Below are positions 18,478-27,209 of a stretch of DNA of 59,040 nucleotides, one piece after another. The DNA is from Loigolactobacillus jiayinensis (GTDB lineage: Bacteria; Bacillota; Bacilli; Lactobacillales; Lactobacillaceae), in the NCBI RefSeq assembly GCF_003946445.1, contig NZ_RHOF01000022.1, positions 1 through 59,040 on the forward strand, written 5' to 3'. Under the pieces are notes generated by a model that saw only the letters and a program-made list of their open reading frames with translations, was not told the origin of the DNA and did not search any database. The translations under genes and the position numbers were made by a program. Numbering within the stretch: the first letter of the stretch is position 1; every line of letters starts with the position of its first letter.

Positions 18478-18504
18478 GAAGATAGCCATAAACTCACTAT
18501 CTTC
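18478..18504 (-). terminator. Terminator after cvpA
   Basis: An 8-bp stem GAAGATAG/CTATCTTC with T run on the minus strand lies between cvpA and mutS2, implying separate transcripts or partial read-through. Confidence 0.7.
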
Positions 18505-18521
18505 TCCATCAATAACTTAAC

Positions 18522-19055
18522 TTAAATTGCCTTTAACCACCAGTGAAGTGCAGGGATCGGCGTAAAACGAACCATTCCCTGTGCCAAGATTGAATGACTC
18601 AGTAACGACTGAATCCCCGCAGCGGGAATTAAGGCCAAGACAGTCAGCAATAAAAAGATACCTACATAGACGGTTACCGCGGATAATACGCCACCACCGA
18701 CAACACTTAAGCGGTGGCTCAACGGATAAAACGTCAGATCATGCAATAAAATTGCCACAAAATGCGTTAACAGCCAACCAACCAACAAGATTAACATAAA
18801 CGCAATCGCAGCGTAAAAGGCATTATCTAATTCTAAACCAGTTTTATGACTAAAGAAAGCAAATTGACTGGTTTCAGTTGCTGATTGATAAGGAATCAAC
18901 AACGTTAATTTAGGTGCCATATGTAAGTAGCTAAGCCGTGCGACAATAAAGGCCAGCAAACACCCCAGCGTATAGACTGCTTGCATCGCCAAGCCACGCC
19001 GCGTACCAACATAGTAGGCATAGGCTAGAAAGATTATAATAATAAGTGATAACAT
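18522..19055 (-). CDS. cvpA: CvpA family membrane protein
   Basis: A 177-residue protein with about four hydrophobic segments (residues 1-12, 24-42, 78-100, 120-145). It matches the CvpA/YshB family, named for colicin V production in E. coli, whose role in Firmicutes is not established. It follows zapA by 27 bases with GAGGAAA as ribosome site. The zapA-cvpA-mutS2-trxA order is shared with Bacillus (zapA-yshB...mutSB...trxA). Confidence 0.88.
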   Translation of the reverse strand: MLSLIIIIFLAYAYYVGTRRGLAMQAVYTLGCLLAFIVARLSYLHMAPKLTLLIPYQSATETSQFAFFSHKTGLELDNAFYAAIAFMLILLVGWLLTHFVAILLHDLTFYPLSHRLSVVGGGVLSAVTVYVGIFLLLTVLALIPAAGIQSLLSHSILAQGMVRFTPIPALHWWLKAI

Positions 19056-19082
19056 TAGTTTCCTCTTTGCTTAGATGCGAAC

Positions 19083-19358
19083 TTATTTTTGATCCGCTAA
19101 CTGTTGTTTTAATTGTTCATTTTCTTTTTCTAAATGTTCGATTTTTTCTTGTAGCTTCAATTGATCGGATACCGTATTAATTGCTAACAAAACTGCAGTT
19201 TGCTCATCGTCCAGCGTTGTTGCCACTGACTTGATCTGCGCCAACTGATTATTCACCAACTGAGTGACCGCTTGAATATGTGCATCCGAAGCATTACCGA
19301 TAATCACGTATTGTTTATTATCGATCACAACTTTGAAGCGTCGTTTCTGCTCTGCCAT
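19083..19358 (-). CDS. zapA: Cell division protein ZapA
   Basis: A 91-residue protein that crosslinks FtsZ filaments at the division ring. The N-terminal globular part (RRFKVVIDNKQYVIIGN) is followed by a coiled coil that ends EHLEKENEQLKQQLA. The ATG at 19358 follows GGAGGGG; a further 18 residues upstream in frame are not coding-like and would bury that site. Confidence 0.92.
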   Translation of the reverse strand: MAEQKRRFKVVIDNKQYVIIGNASDAHIQAVTQLVNNQLAQIKSVATTLDDEQTAVLLAINTVSDQLKLQEKIEHLEKENEQLKQQLADQK

Positions 19359-19586
19359 CAAACGCCCCTCCTTTTTAAAATAATATCTGTTCCTAAAAGT
19401 GATTCGTCGCATTTTATTTTAGCATGAAAAAACGTAAATAAACAGCGCTTTAAGAAAATGTTAACGCAGCGATCAGCAATTTAATTCTTTTTCTCCCTTT
19501 TATGCCAAATTATTTCTGTAAAATAGGCTGGCAAATTAGCCGTTTAATCCCTAAATTTCAATAGACACGATGAGCCTTTTAGTGAT

Positions 19587-19618
19587 TAAAAAAACGATGC
19601 AAATTTTTCATTTGCACC
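19587..19618 (-). terminator. Terminator after the yrzB-like gene
   Basis: A 7-bp stem TGCAAAT/ATTTGCA followed by a run of T on the minus strand, ending the alaS-linked operon. Confidence 0.75.
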
Positions 19619-19632
19619 GCTCTTGCGTCACT

Positions 19633-19941
19633 TTATTCTTGGTCATCGTCAGCTAGGAAGGTATTCAAAACTTCTTCAACCATGTCCCATTCTTCGTCTG
19701 ATTCGATTGGGAATAGATCACCTTCAGCAGGATCACCTTTATCATTAGTTTTATATGAAAAGGCCTGAATATCGACATCTTCATCTTCTGGCGTACCAGC
19801 TGGATATAATAATACATATGACTTACCGTAATCGTCAGAATCAAAGGTAAATAGAATTTCGTATAATTCTTCATTACCATTTTCATCGACTAATGTAATT
19901 TGTCGTTCGTCCTCATTTTGAGGTAATTCTTTGTCAGCCAT
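19633..19941 (-). CDS. YrzB-like DUF1292 family protein
   Basis: A 102-residue very acidic protein ([33 protein letters not shown]) typical of DUF1292/YrzB. The function is not established. The ATG at 19941 follows AAGGAGA; the frame is open for 28 more residues upstream but those lack family similarity. It is the last gene of the conserved alaS-ireB-ruvX-yrzB row. Confidence 0.9.
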   Translation of the reverse strand: MADKELPQNEDERQITLVDENGNEELYEILFTFDSDDYGKSYVLLYPAGTPEDEDVDIQAFSYKTNDKGDPAEGDLFPIESDEEWDMVEEVLNTFLADDDQE

Positions 19942-20046
19942 GTTAATCTCCTTAAGGTTAATGTCGTATTTGGGAATTAATACTAAGTTAGTTTTTGCAA
20001 TTAATTTAGTGAAAACGTCTACCAAAAGGCATATTGTATTGCGTAA

Positions 20047-20475
20047 CTACACCTTATTCGACTCGCGATCCAAAAAATTCTGTAAAATCATTACCGCAGC
20101 CAATTTATCGATCACTTTTTTACGCTTTTTACGCGATGTATTGGCCTGACTGATCAGCATCCGCTCTGCTTCAACTGTGGTTAGCCGTTCATCGATAAAA
20201 TGTACCGGTAAATCAAACGTCGCTGTTAATAGACGTCCATAAGCTTGTGAGGCTTCTGCGCGTGGACCAATGGAATTATCCATATTTTTCGGTAAGCCGA
20301 CTACAAAGTCAGTAACAGAATACGTTGTAACTAATTCTTTGACCCGGTCAATACCGAATTCTTCTTGGTTCTCATCGATCCGGATAATTTCGACCCCTTG
20401 CGCCGTCCAGCCCAATAAATCACTGACGGCGACGCCAACGGTTTTGGAACCAACATCTAAGCCTAAATAGCGCAT
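20047..20475 (-). CDS. ruvX: Holliday junction resolvase-like / pre-16S rRNA nuclease YqgF
   Basis: A 142-residue RNase H-fold protein. [18 protein letters not shown] holds the first catalytic Asp; [21 protein letters not shown] and a late Asp complete the site. In E. coli the homologue processes the 16S rRNA 5' end. It lies two bases after ireB and is co-transcribed with it. Confidence 0.94.
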   Translation of the reverse strand: MRYLGLDVGSKTVGVAVSDLLGWTAQGVEIIRIDENQEEFGIDRVKELVTTYSVTDFVVGLPKNMDNSIGPRAEASQAYGRLLTATFDLPVHFIDERLTTVEAERMLISQANTSRKKRKKVIDKLAAVMILQNFLDRESNKV

Positions 20476-20477
20476 TT

Positions 20478-20735
20478 TTAGCGCTCCTTTTTCAAGTAAT
20501 TACGGACTAACTCTTCAATAATTTCATCGCGTTCATGCTTGCGAATCAGGTTCCGCGCGTCATTATAACGCGGGATGTACGCTGGGTCACCAGATAATAG
20601 GTAACCGACGATCTGATTAATTGGATTGTACCCTTTTTCTTCTAATGCTTGATAGACCGTTTCTAAGGTCTGCTGCACATTTTTTGGCTGCTCATGCCCA
20701 AAATCAAAGCTGACCGTTTTATCTAATGAACTCAC
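20478..20735 (-). CDS. IreB family regulatory phosphoprotein (UPF0297)
   Basis: An 85-residue protein starting [13 protein letters not shown], with [34 protein letters not shown], the family hallmark. Enterococcus IreB is a substrate of the IreK Ser/Thr kinase and tunes cephalosporin resistance. The GTG at 20735 with AAGG eight bases upstream is preferred to a GTG three codons earlier. Confidence 0.92.
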   Translation of the reverse strand: MSSLDKTVSFDFGHEQPKNVQQTLETVYQALEEKGYNPINQIVGYLLSGDPAYIPRYNDARNLIRKHERDEIIEELVRNYLKKER

Positions 20736-20852
20736 CGCAAACACCTTACCCTTCTCACAAATCTCTATGCTAATACTTATTTATCGTTTCTATCAAGAAA
20801 ATCTATCTTGACTCACCCTACATTCTACTAGAAAAGCCGGTTAGATACAATT

Positions 20853-23495
20853 TTATTTTCCTGCTAAAAAGGTTTGCGCTGCCTGTAACGCATCAGTCAT
20901 ACCCGCCGGATTTTTACCACCAGCTTGCGCCATATCAGGACGACCACCGCCACCGCCGCCAACTTTTGGCGCAATGGCTTTAATCAAATCGCCTGCTTTG
21001 ATCCCCTTAGCAATCCCGTCCTTAGTAACTGCCGTAATTAAATTAACTTTTTCACCAACAATTGTGCCTAACACTAAAACGTCAGAAACAGCTTTTTGTT
21101 TCCAATCATCTGCTAATTGGCGCAGCTGATTCATATCGGCCACATTGACTTGTTCTGCAACTAAGGTGACATCATTGATCGTTTGCACATTTTGGAAAAT
21201 ATTAGCCGCTTGTTGTTGTGCTGCCTTGGCTTGTAAACTTTCAATCTGCTTTTCAGCTTGTTTCAATTGATCTTGTAACTGCTCAACTTTACTGACAACA
21301 TTTTGGAGTTGTGGTGCCTTAACTAAGTTAGCCGTATCCTGTAACCAAGCTTCACGTTGTGCCATAAACTCAAATGCCGCCTTACCAGTAACGGCTTCAA
21401 CCCGGCGAACACCGGCACCAATACCAGTTTCACCAGTAAATTTGAACAAACCGAGTTCGGCCGTATTATTGGCATGCGTGCCACCATCAAATTCGCGAGA
21501 ATAGTCGCCGATTGAAACGACACGGACTTCTTTACCATATTTTTCAGTAAAAATGGCAATAGCACCCATTTTTTTAGCCGATTCAATATCGGTAACGACC
21601 CAACTAATGGGTAGTGCTGCCCAGATTTTTTCATTGATAATCGTTTCAATTTGCTGCAATTCGGCCGCCGTTGTTTGGCCAGCATGGGTGAAGTCAAAAC
21701 GCAAGTAGTCAGGCTCAACTAAGGAACCAGCTTGATGGACATGTTCACCTAATACGTCACGTAACGCTTGATCCAACAAGTGGGTAGCCGTGTGGTTGCG
21801 CGAAACCGCACGCCGGAAATCAGGGTCAACCTTTAATTGATACGTTTGGCCTTTAGTCAAAGGTGCTAACACTTTGACGGTATGCAAGTTTTGGCCATTT
21901 GGTGCGTGTTGTACGTCAGTTACTGTTGCCACTTTTACACCGGCAGCATCAAAAATATCACCACGGTCAGCAACTTGGCCGCCCATTTCGGCATAGAATG
22001 GTGTCTCATCAAAAATCACTTGGGCTTCACCAGTTGTGACTTGGTCAACGACTTTATCGTCAGCAACCACTAGCGCCAACTTAGCGTTTTCTTTATTTAG
22101 ATGATCCCAACCAATAAATTTGCTAGGCACTTTAACATCTAACAATAACCCACTTTGGACACCCATACCATTATCTTGACTTCTAGCAGCGCGGGCACGG
22201 TCTTTTTGCTGTTTCATTTCCGCATTAAAACCGGCTTCATCAACTTCAAGCCCTTCATCGGCCGCGTATTCCTTGGTCAAATCAAATGGGAAACCAAATG
22301 TATCAAATAACATGAAAACAGTCTTACCAGAAAGGGTTTGTTCATGCGCTTGCTTAGCAGTTTTGATCTGTTTATCCAACAATTTCAACCCATCAGTCAG
22401 CGTATTGTTGAAACGATCTTCTTCTGACTTGATAATTTTAGCGATATAATCCTTTTGCGCCAGCACTTCTGGATAGTAGCTTGCCATGATCTCGCCAACG
22501 ACTGGCACTAATTTGTACAAGAAAGCTTGGTTAATACCCAACTTTTTACCATGCACTGTTGCACGCCGAATCAAGCGACGTAATACGTACCCACGGCCTT
22601 CATTGGATGGCAATGCGCCATCACCGATAGCAAAAGTGACCGCCCGTGCATGGTCGGCAATAACTTTAAAGGAAACGTCAACTGTTTTATCAGTGCCATA
22701 ACGCTTACCGTCACTCATTTGTTCAGTTGCTTCAATGATCGGCATGAAAAGATCCGTTTCAAAGTTAGTTTTAGTTTCTTGAACCACGGAAACCAACCGT
22801 TCTAGTCCCATACCTGTATCAATATTTTTATGTGGTAGCGGTGCGTATGTGCCATCTGGCTTATGATTGAATTCGGAAAAGACAATATTCCAGACTTCCA
22901 AATAACGTTCATTTTCACCACCAGGATAATTTTCTGGATCATCTTCAGCGACATTGTTAAACTTCTGCCCACGATCATAGAAAATTTCTGAATCAGGACC
23001 GCTGGGACCTTCGCCGATATCCCAGAAATTATCCTCATCTTCTAAAAGATGGTCGGACTTAACCCCAGTTTGCAACCAAAGTTCTTTAGCGACCTTGTCT
23101 TCAGGATAAACGGTGATGAATAGTTTTTCTGGATCAAAAGCCATCCACTTAGGGCTAGTCATAAATTCCCAAGCCCACGGAATTGCTTCTTTTTTAAAGT
23201 AATCACCAACCGAAAAATTGCCTAGCATTTCAAATAGCGTTTGATGCCGTGCTGTCTTACCAACGTTTTCAATATCGTTAGTCCGAATACTTTTCTGCGA
23301 GCTGGTTAAGCGAGGATTTTCTGGAACGACGCGGCCTTCAAAATACTTTTTCATTGTGGCAACACCAGAATTGATCCACAACAAACTTGGATCATCGACT
23401 GGCACTAATGATGCGGATGGTTCAATTGAATGGCCTTTGCTCTTGAAGAAGTCAAGATACATTTGCCGAATTTGACTACTGGATAATTTTTTCAT
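20853..23495 (-). CDS. alaS: Alanyl-tRNA synthetase
   Basis: An 880-residue class II synthetase. The N-terminal catalytic core starts QIRQMYLDFFKSKGH; the editing domain has HTATH; the C-terminal part is a coiled coil and a Gly-rich DHHA1 domain (KVGGGGGGRPDMAQAGG). The usual zinc-ligand CGGTH reads DGGTH here, so one Cys ligand is replaced by Asp. The ATG at 23495 follows AGAGG; the open frame continues upstream through the T-box leader and is not coding there. A T-box controls the operon. Confidence 0.97.
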   Translation of the reverse strand: MKKLSSSQIRQMYLDFFKSKGHSIEPSASLVPVDDPSLLWINSGVATMKKYFEGRVVPENPRLTSSQKSIRTNDIENVGKTARHQTLFEMLGNFSVGDYFKKEAIPWAWEFMTSPKWMAFDPEKLFITVYPEDKVAKELWLQTGVKSDHLLEDEDNFWDIGEGPSGPDSEIFYDRGQKFNNVAEDDPENYPGGENERYLEVWNIVFSEFNHKPDGTYAPLPHKNIDTGMGLERLVSVVQETKTNFETDLFMPIIEATEQMSDGKRYGTDKTVDVSFKVIADHARAVTFAIGDGALPSNEGRGYVLRRLIRRATVHGKKLGINQAFLYKLVPVVGEIMASYYPEVLAQKDYIAKIIKSEEDRFNNTLTDGLKLLDKQIKTAKQAHEQTLSGKTVFMLFDTFGFPFDLTKEYAADEGLEVDEAGFNAEMKQQKDRARAARSQDNGMGVQSGLLLDVKVPSKFIGWDHLNKENAKLALVVADDKVVDQVTTGEAQVIFDETPFYAEMGGQVADRGDIFDAAGVKVATVTDVQHAPNGQNLHTVKVLAPLTKGQTYQLKVDPDFRRAVSRNHTATHLLDQALRDVLGEHVHQAGSLVEPDYLRFDFTHAGQTTAAELQQIETIINEKIWAALPISWVVTDIESAKKMGAIAIFTEKYGKEVRVVSIGDYSREFDGGTHANNTAELGLFKFTGETGIGAGVRRVEAVTGKAAFEFMAQREAWLQDTANLVKAPQLQNVVSKVEQLQDQLKQAEKQIESLQAKAAQQQAANIFQNVQTINDVTLVAEQVNVADMNQLRQLADDWKQKAVSDVLVLGTIVGEKVNLITAVTKDGIAKGIKAGDLIKAIAPKVGGGGGGRPDMAQAGGKNPAGMTDALQAAQTFLAGK

Positions 23496-23524
23496 GGTAA
23501 CCTCTTTCTGGATAAATAATGTAA

Positions 23525-23742
23525 AAGACCATATAAAAACACCGTTGCGATTCAAGGACGCCTCACAGCGCGGTACCACCTTGATTGCAACGATGTCATC
23601 GTTCCCTCTCAAACTCGATAACGCCGAGTCAGCGATTACGACAGGGAGCATCGTTGATCATCGTGTCATTATGCTTGCAGTCAAGGCATAACTTCCTGGG
23701 GACACCAACGATCAGGACATATCCGGTCTAGATTGATTTTCT
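23525..23742 (-). promoter_or_regulatory. T-box riboswitch leader of alaS
   Basis: The T-box core GGTGGTACCGCG lies at 23569-23580 (minus strand). The terminator pairs 23579-23592 with 23543-23557 (CGTTGC.AATCAAGG with CCTTGAATCGCAACG) and is followed by GTTTTTAT. Uncharged tRNA-Ala binding would favour the antiterminator and read-through into alaS. The specifier codon was not assigned with confidence. Confidence 0.9.
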
Positions 23743-23748
23743 GAAATT

Positions 23749-23777
23749 ATTATAATCATCTATCGGCTAACTGTCAA
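23749..23777 (-). promoter_or_regulatory. Promoter of alaS
   Basis: TTGACA and TATAAT, both perfect consensus, with a 17-base spacer on the minus strand just before the T-box leader. Confidence 0.92.
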
Positions 23778-23870
23778 CCAACAGAACAGGCACTTGCGCC
23801 TTGGTGAACACATTTAAACCATGTGTGCGCATGACGATTAGTTCATTGCTAAAATTTAGTGCTGTACTTT

Positions 23871-24866
23871 TTAGTCAAATGTCACCCGAATCACTTTGCG
23901 GTAGGTATACTGTTGTGGCGGCAAAGCTTGTTCTAACGTCACTGCGGTAGCCAACTGATAGTAAGCTGACTGTGGTAGCTGCTGCTCGATCAACAAACCA
24001 CCATCACTGGCGGCTGGACCTAACTTTAAGACGCCAAGATCATCAGTCAATTCATAGGCCTGATGCGCTTGACTAATTTCCAAGTTAAATCCATTTTTAA
24101 CTGGTGCCGGTGCAGTAATTTGGTTACCCCACGGGAATAAAGTCGTTTGACCATTATTGGCCAGATATTCCCATTCAGCTGGTGTAGTTAAATCAAAACC
24201 GCGCTTTTCCACCTGTTGCTTTAATTGACCATAAGTAGTTGGTACTAACTCACAGACCTGATAGTTAATACCGTCGCTGAGCAACCGTAAGCTTAAGTGT
24301 TCCGTTAATTGTGCCGCCACCGCATTGGTCACAAACGGATTTAAGGCCTCCGCTTTGGGTTGCAATGCTGTCATTAATTCACGTCGATACTTGTGAAAAA
24401 GACTTTGATCACCAGTAAAGCGGCCAGTCACACTTTGATACAACCCACGAACTTGCTGATCAGCGGGTAACGCTCGTTCAGCAACCAGCAGCGGTGCCAA
24501 AGTTGCTTCACGCGGCGTACTAGTGAAACGTTCCACGTATTGTTGTACCGCTGCTAAATCAGCTAATTTGCTAGGGTTTTGCTTAGCGACCGCCTGAAAA
24601 GCTGCCCAGTCCAGTGACGCCCCTTCATTTGTCCAACCTACAGTGATCAATTCCTGGCCAGGGATAAAAATGAAACGCTCACCTTGAATCCAAGTCGCTA
24701 AAGTAGTCAAGCGCTCACCGCCAATGCTGAAACTAACAAAATCAGTTTGGCCGATCTGCAACAGTGGATTGACGTAATACAATAAAATTTGGTTAAACAG
24801 TTCGCGCTGCTGTTCACGTTCCAGTTGGCGCCAATTAGCTAACATTAAACTTTCTTGCATATTCAT
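23871..24866 (-). CDS. Uncharacterised protein with a SUMF1/formylglycine-enzyme-like segment
   Basis: A 331-residue cytosolic protein that I do not recognise. Residues around 10-85 look like a mixed alpha/beta module (FVSFSIGGERLTTLATWIQG). Residues around 230-250 read TTPAEWEYLANNGQTTLFPWG, close to the (L/P)TEAEWEYAARGG...YPWG signature of the formylglycine-generating/SUMF1 fold. The active-site Cys pair of that family is not evident, so an enzyme activity is not claimed. Start: GGAGGG seven bases upstream. It follows cshB by 26 bases and probably shares its transcript. Confidence 0.75.
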   Translation of the reverse strand: MNMQESLMLANWRQLEREQQRELFNQILLYYVNPLLQIGQTDFVSFSIGGERLTTLATWIQGERFIFIPGQELITVGWTNEGASLDWAAFQAVAKQNPSKLADLAAVQQYVERFTSTPREATLAPLLVAERALPADQQVRGLYQSVTGRFTGDQSLFHKYRRELMTALQPKAEALNPFVTNAVAAQLTEHLSLRLLSDGINYQVCELVPTTYGQLKQQVEKRGFDLTTPAEWEYLANNGQTTLFPWGNQITAPAPVKNGFNLEISQAHQAYELTDDLGVLKLGPAASDGGLLIEQQLPQSAYYQLATAVTLEQALPPQQYTYRKVIRVTFD

Positions 24867-24892
24867 TATTGTGGCCCTCCACCTAGCAAATT

Positions 24893-26242
24893 TTAACGAT
24901 TAGCATCGCGATTTTTACGTTTTTGTTCGCGCAAACCTTCGCGCATCTTAACCCGTCGCTTATACCATTCATCCTTATCAATTGCCGCCTTGATCCGTTT
25001 CTTGTAACCTGGTTTATGTTGCTTCTTTTGTTTCTTCACTAAGCCGACCATAGTTGGATCCAAAGCCTGTTTAGTTTTCTCACGTTTAGCCCGGCGATTA
25101 CGATCATAGCCATCCACTAATTGACCATTTTTCAATTGTTTAGGTTCAAAAGTGATCCCTAACTTTTCTAGTTCAGTAATTTGTTTTTCCTGCCCTGGTT
25201 CATATAACGTGATTGCAATCCCTGACAACCCATTACGACCAGTACGGCCAACACGATGAATAAAGAATTCTTGATCAGCCGGCAGTTCAGTATTGATAAC
25301 ATGCGAAATGCCGGCAATGTCGATCCCACGTGACGCTAAATCAGTGGCAACCACGTACTGAAAATCAAGATTCTGAATCTGACGCATGGTCTTTTTCCGA
25401 TCACGTGGTGATAAACTACCTGAGATTTTAGCTACTTTTAGCCCTTGTTTCATCAAATAGTCAGCAATTTCGTCAACTCGTCGCTTAGTATTGGCAAATA
25501 TCAAGGCCAGATACGGATTACTATCTTTAACCAATTGGTAAATTAATTGATTTTTATCTTTACCCTGCGTCGACACCAAGTAGTTACTAATCGTAGGACT
25601 GATGATTGTGTCCGTTGGAATTTCTTCGATAACTGGCGCATTCATATATTTACGCAAGAATGGTTCTAACTTTTGTGGAATTGTCGCTGAGAAAACCATC
25701 ATCTGTAAGTCAGCTGGAAAAGTTGCCGCAATTTTGTCGACTTCATTTAAGAAGCCCATATCTAGCGTCATATCTGCTTCATCGACTACAAACGTTGTAG
25801 CCGTGTAGCTTTTTAGTGCTTTGCTATTGATCAAATCTAGAATTCGACCTGGTGTTCCGATAATGATTTGTGGTTGATGATGATGCAACTTATCAATTTG
25901 GCGTTGTTTATCCGTGCCCCCAACGTAATGTTGTACGTTGATCGGTTCTGGGCTAAACTTAGCAATTTGCTCCGCTGCCTGATAAATTTGTTCCGCTAAT
26001 TCACGACTTGGCGCCGTAATTACAGCTTGTACTTCATGATTTTTTTCTTGTAATTGGTTAAAAATTGGAATCAAAAAAGCGTGGGTTTTACCACTACCCG
26101 TTTGAGATTGGCCAACCACACTTTTGCCAGCTTGAATCACTGGAATTAACTTGGTTTGCACTGGAGTCGGTTGAATAAAGCGAATATCCGCCAATGCTTG
26201 CAGAATATACGGCTTCAATTTGAAGTCTTTAAATGTACTCAT
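24893..26242 (-). CDS. cshB: DEAD-box RNA helicase CshB-like
   Basis: A 449-residue ATP-dependent RNA helicase. Motifs run in order: F then the Q motif (PTPVQTKLIP), SQTGSGKT, PSRELAEQ, GTPGR, DEAD in VVDEADMTLD, SAT, SGSLSPRDR, and HRVGRTGR. The C-terminal ~90 residues are very basic (KRRVKMREGLREQKRKNRDANR), suited to RNA binding. Similarity in the basic tail and length favours CshB (cold-shock helicase) over CshA. It lies 11 bases after the NrnA-like gene. Confidence 0.92.
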   Translation of the reverse strand: MSTFKDFKLKPYILQALADIRFIQPTPVQTKLIPVIQAGKSVVGQSQTGSGKTHAFLIPIFNQLQEKNHEVQAVITAPSRELAEQIYQAAEQIAKFSPEPINVQHYVGGTDKQRQIDKLHHHQPQIIIGTPGRILDLINSKALKSYTATTFVVDEADMTLDMGFLNEVDKIAATFPADLQMMVFSATIPQKLEPFLRKYMNAPVIEEIPTDTIISPTISNYLVSTQGKDKNQLIYQLVKDSNPYLALIFANTKRRVDEIADYLMKQGLKVAKISGSLSPRDRKKTMRQIQNLDFQYVVATDLASRGIDIAGISHVINTELPADQEFFIHRVGRTGRNGLSGIAITLYEPGQEKQITELEKLGITFEPKQLKNGQLVDGYDRNRRAKREKTKQALDPTMVGLVKKQKKQHKPGYKKRIKAAIDKDEWYKRRVKMREGLREQKRKNRDANR

Positions 26243-26253
26243 AACTACCTCTT

Positions 26254-27207
26254 CTATTTATTATTTTGCACGAGTTGATCAAGTTCTGTAATAATGGCCT
26301 TGATTTCAGCCTCACTGTAGGCCCGCGCACCACTAGCTAATGGATGTCCACCACCATCGTGAGCCTTAGCTAATTCATTGACAATTGGCGCTTTTGAACG
26401 CAGATGTACCCGATAATTATTTGGTGCCTGTTCAACAAAAATTGCCCAGGCCTGAGCAGCCGCAAGTTTACCAGGTAATGAAACTACCGCATGTGCTTGC
26501 GCAACGCTAATTTGCAATGCGGTTAAAGTTTCTGCTGATAAAACAACATAAGCCGCGCCACTAGGCAAAATTGTCATGTGGGCCAAGACGTACCCTGATA
26601 GGCGGGCTTGTTCTGGCGTCAACGTATCTAGATTTTGGTTGACCAAGGTCTGATCAAAATCTTGCTTAATTAGGTCCGCTGCAACGTTAAGTGTGTGTGC
26701 ACTGGTGCTGTTATACATAAAACGACCAGTATCACCAACGATTCCAGCGTATAGTAACCGTGCTGCTGCCGCAGAAAGATGCAGTTCTTTACTCGACGCT
26801 TGCAAGTCAAATATTAATTCGGCGGTACTAGAAGCATCAGGCTCAACTAACTGTATATCGCCATATGCGTCATCATTGGGATGGTGATCAATTTTGATCA
26901 ATGCCTGCCCTTGATTAAAGCGCTGATCATCGATTCGTGGCGTATTAGCCGTATCGGTAACAATCACTAGCGCTGACTTATAAGTCGCATCAGTGACTTG
27001 ATCCATCGTTGCTAACCAGTCTAACCCTTCAGTGTTCATACCAACCGTATAAACTTTTTTAGCCGGAAAACTAGCCCGAATAATTTCAGCTAAACCGACC
27101 TGTGAACCCAATGCGTCTGGATCTGCCTTTTCATGACGGTGAATAATGATTGTATCATACGCCTTGATCTGAGCAATGATTTGTTGTTGTAATTCTGATT
27201 TTTGCAT
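26254..27207 (-). CDS. DHH/DHHA1 family phosphoesterase (NrnA-like)
   Basis: A 317-residue protein with the DHH nuclease motifs HRHEKADPDALGSQ, VTDTANTPRID, KIDHHPND and the DHHA1 end motif GGGHPLASGA. NrnA degrades nanoRNA and 3'-phosphoadenosine-5'-phosphate; some relatives hydrolyse c-di-AMP products (pApA). The ATG at 27207 follows CGAGGA and is two bases after the upstream gene, so the two are co-translated. Confidence 0.9.
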   Translation of the reverse strand: MQKSELQQQIIAQIKAYDTIIIHRHEKADPDALGSQVGLAEIIRASFPAKKVYTVGMNTEGLDWLATMDQVTDATYKSALVIVTDTANTPRIDDQRFNQGQALIKIDHHPNDDAYGDIQLVEPDASSTAELIFDLQASSKELHLSAAAARLLYAGIVGDTGRFMYNSTSAHTLNVAADLIKQDFDQTLVNQNLDTLTPEQARLSGYVLAHMTILPSGAAYVVLSAETLTALQISVAQAHAVVSLPGKLAAAQAWAIFVEQAPNNYRVHLRSKAPIVNELAKAHDGGGHPLASGARAYSEAEIKAIITELDQLVQNNK

Positions 27208-27209
27208 AT

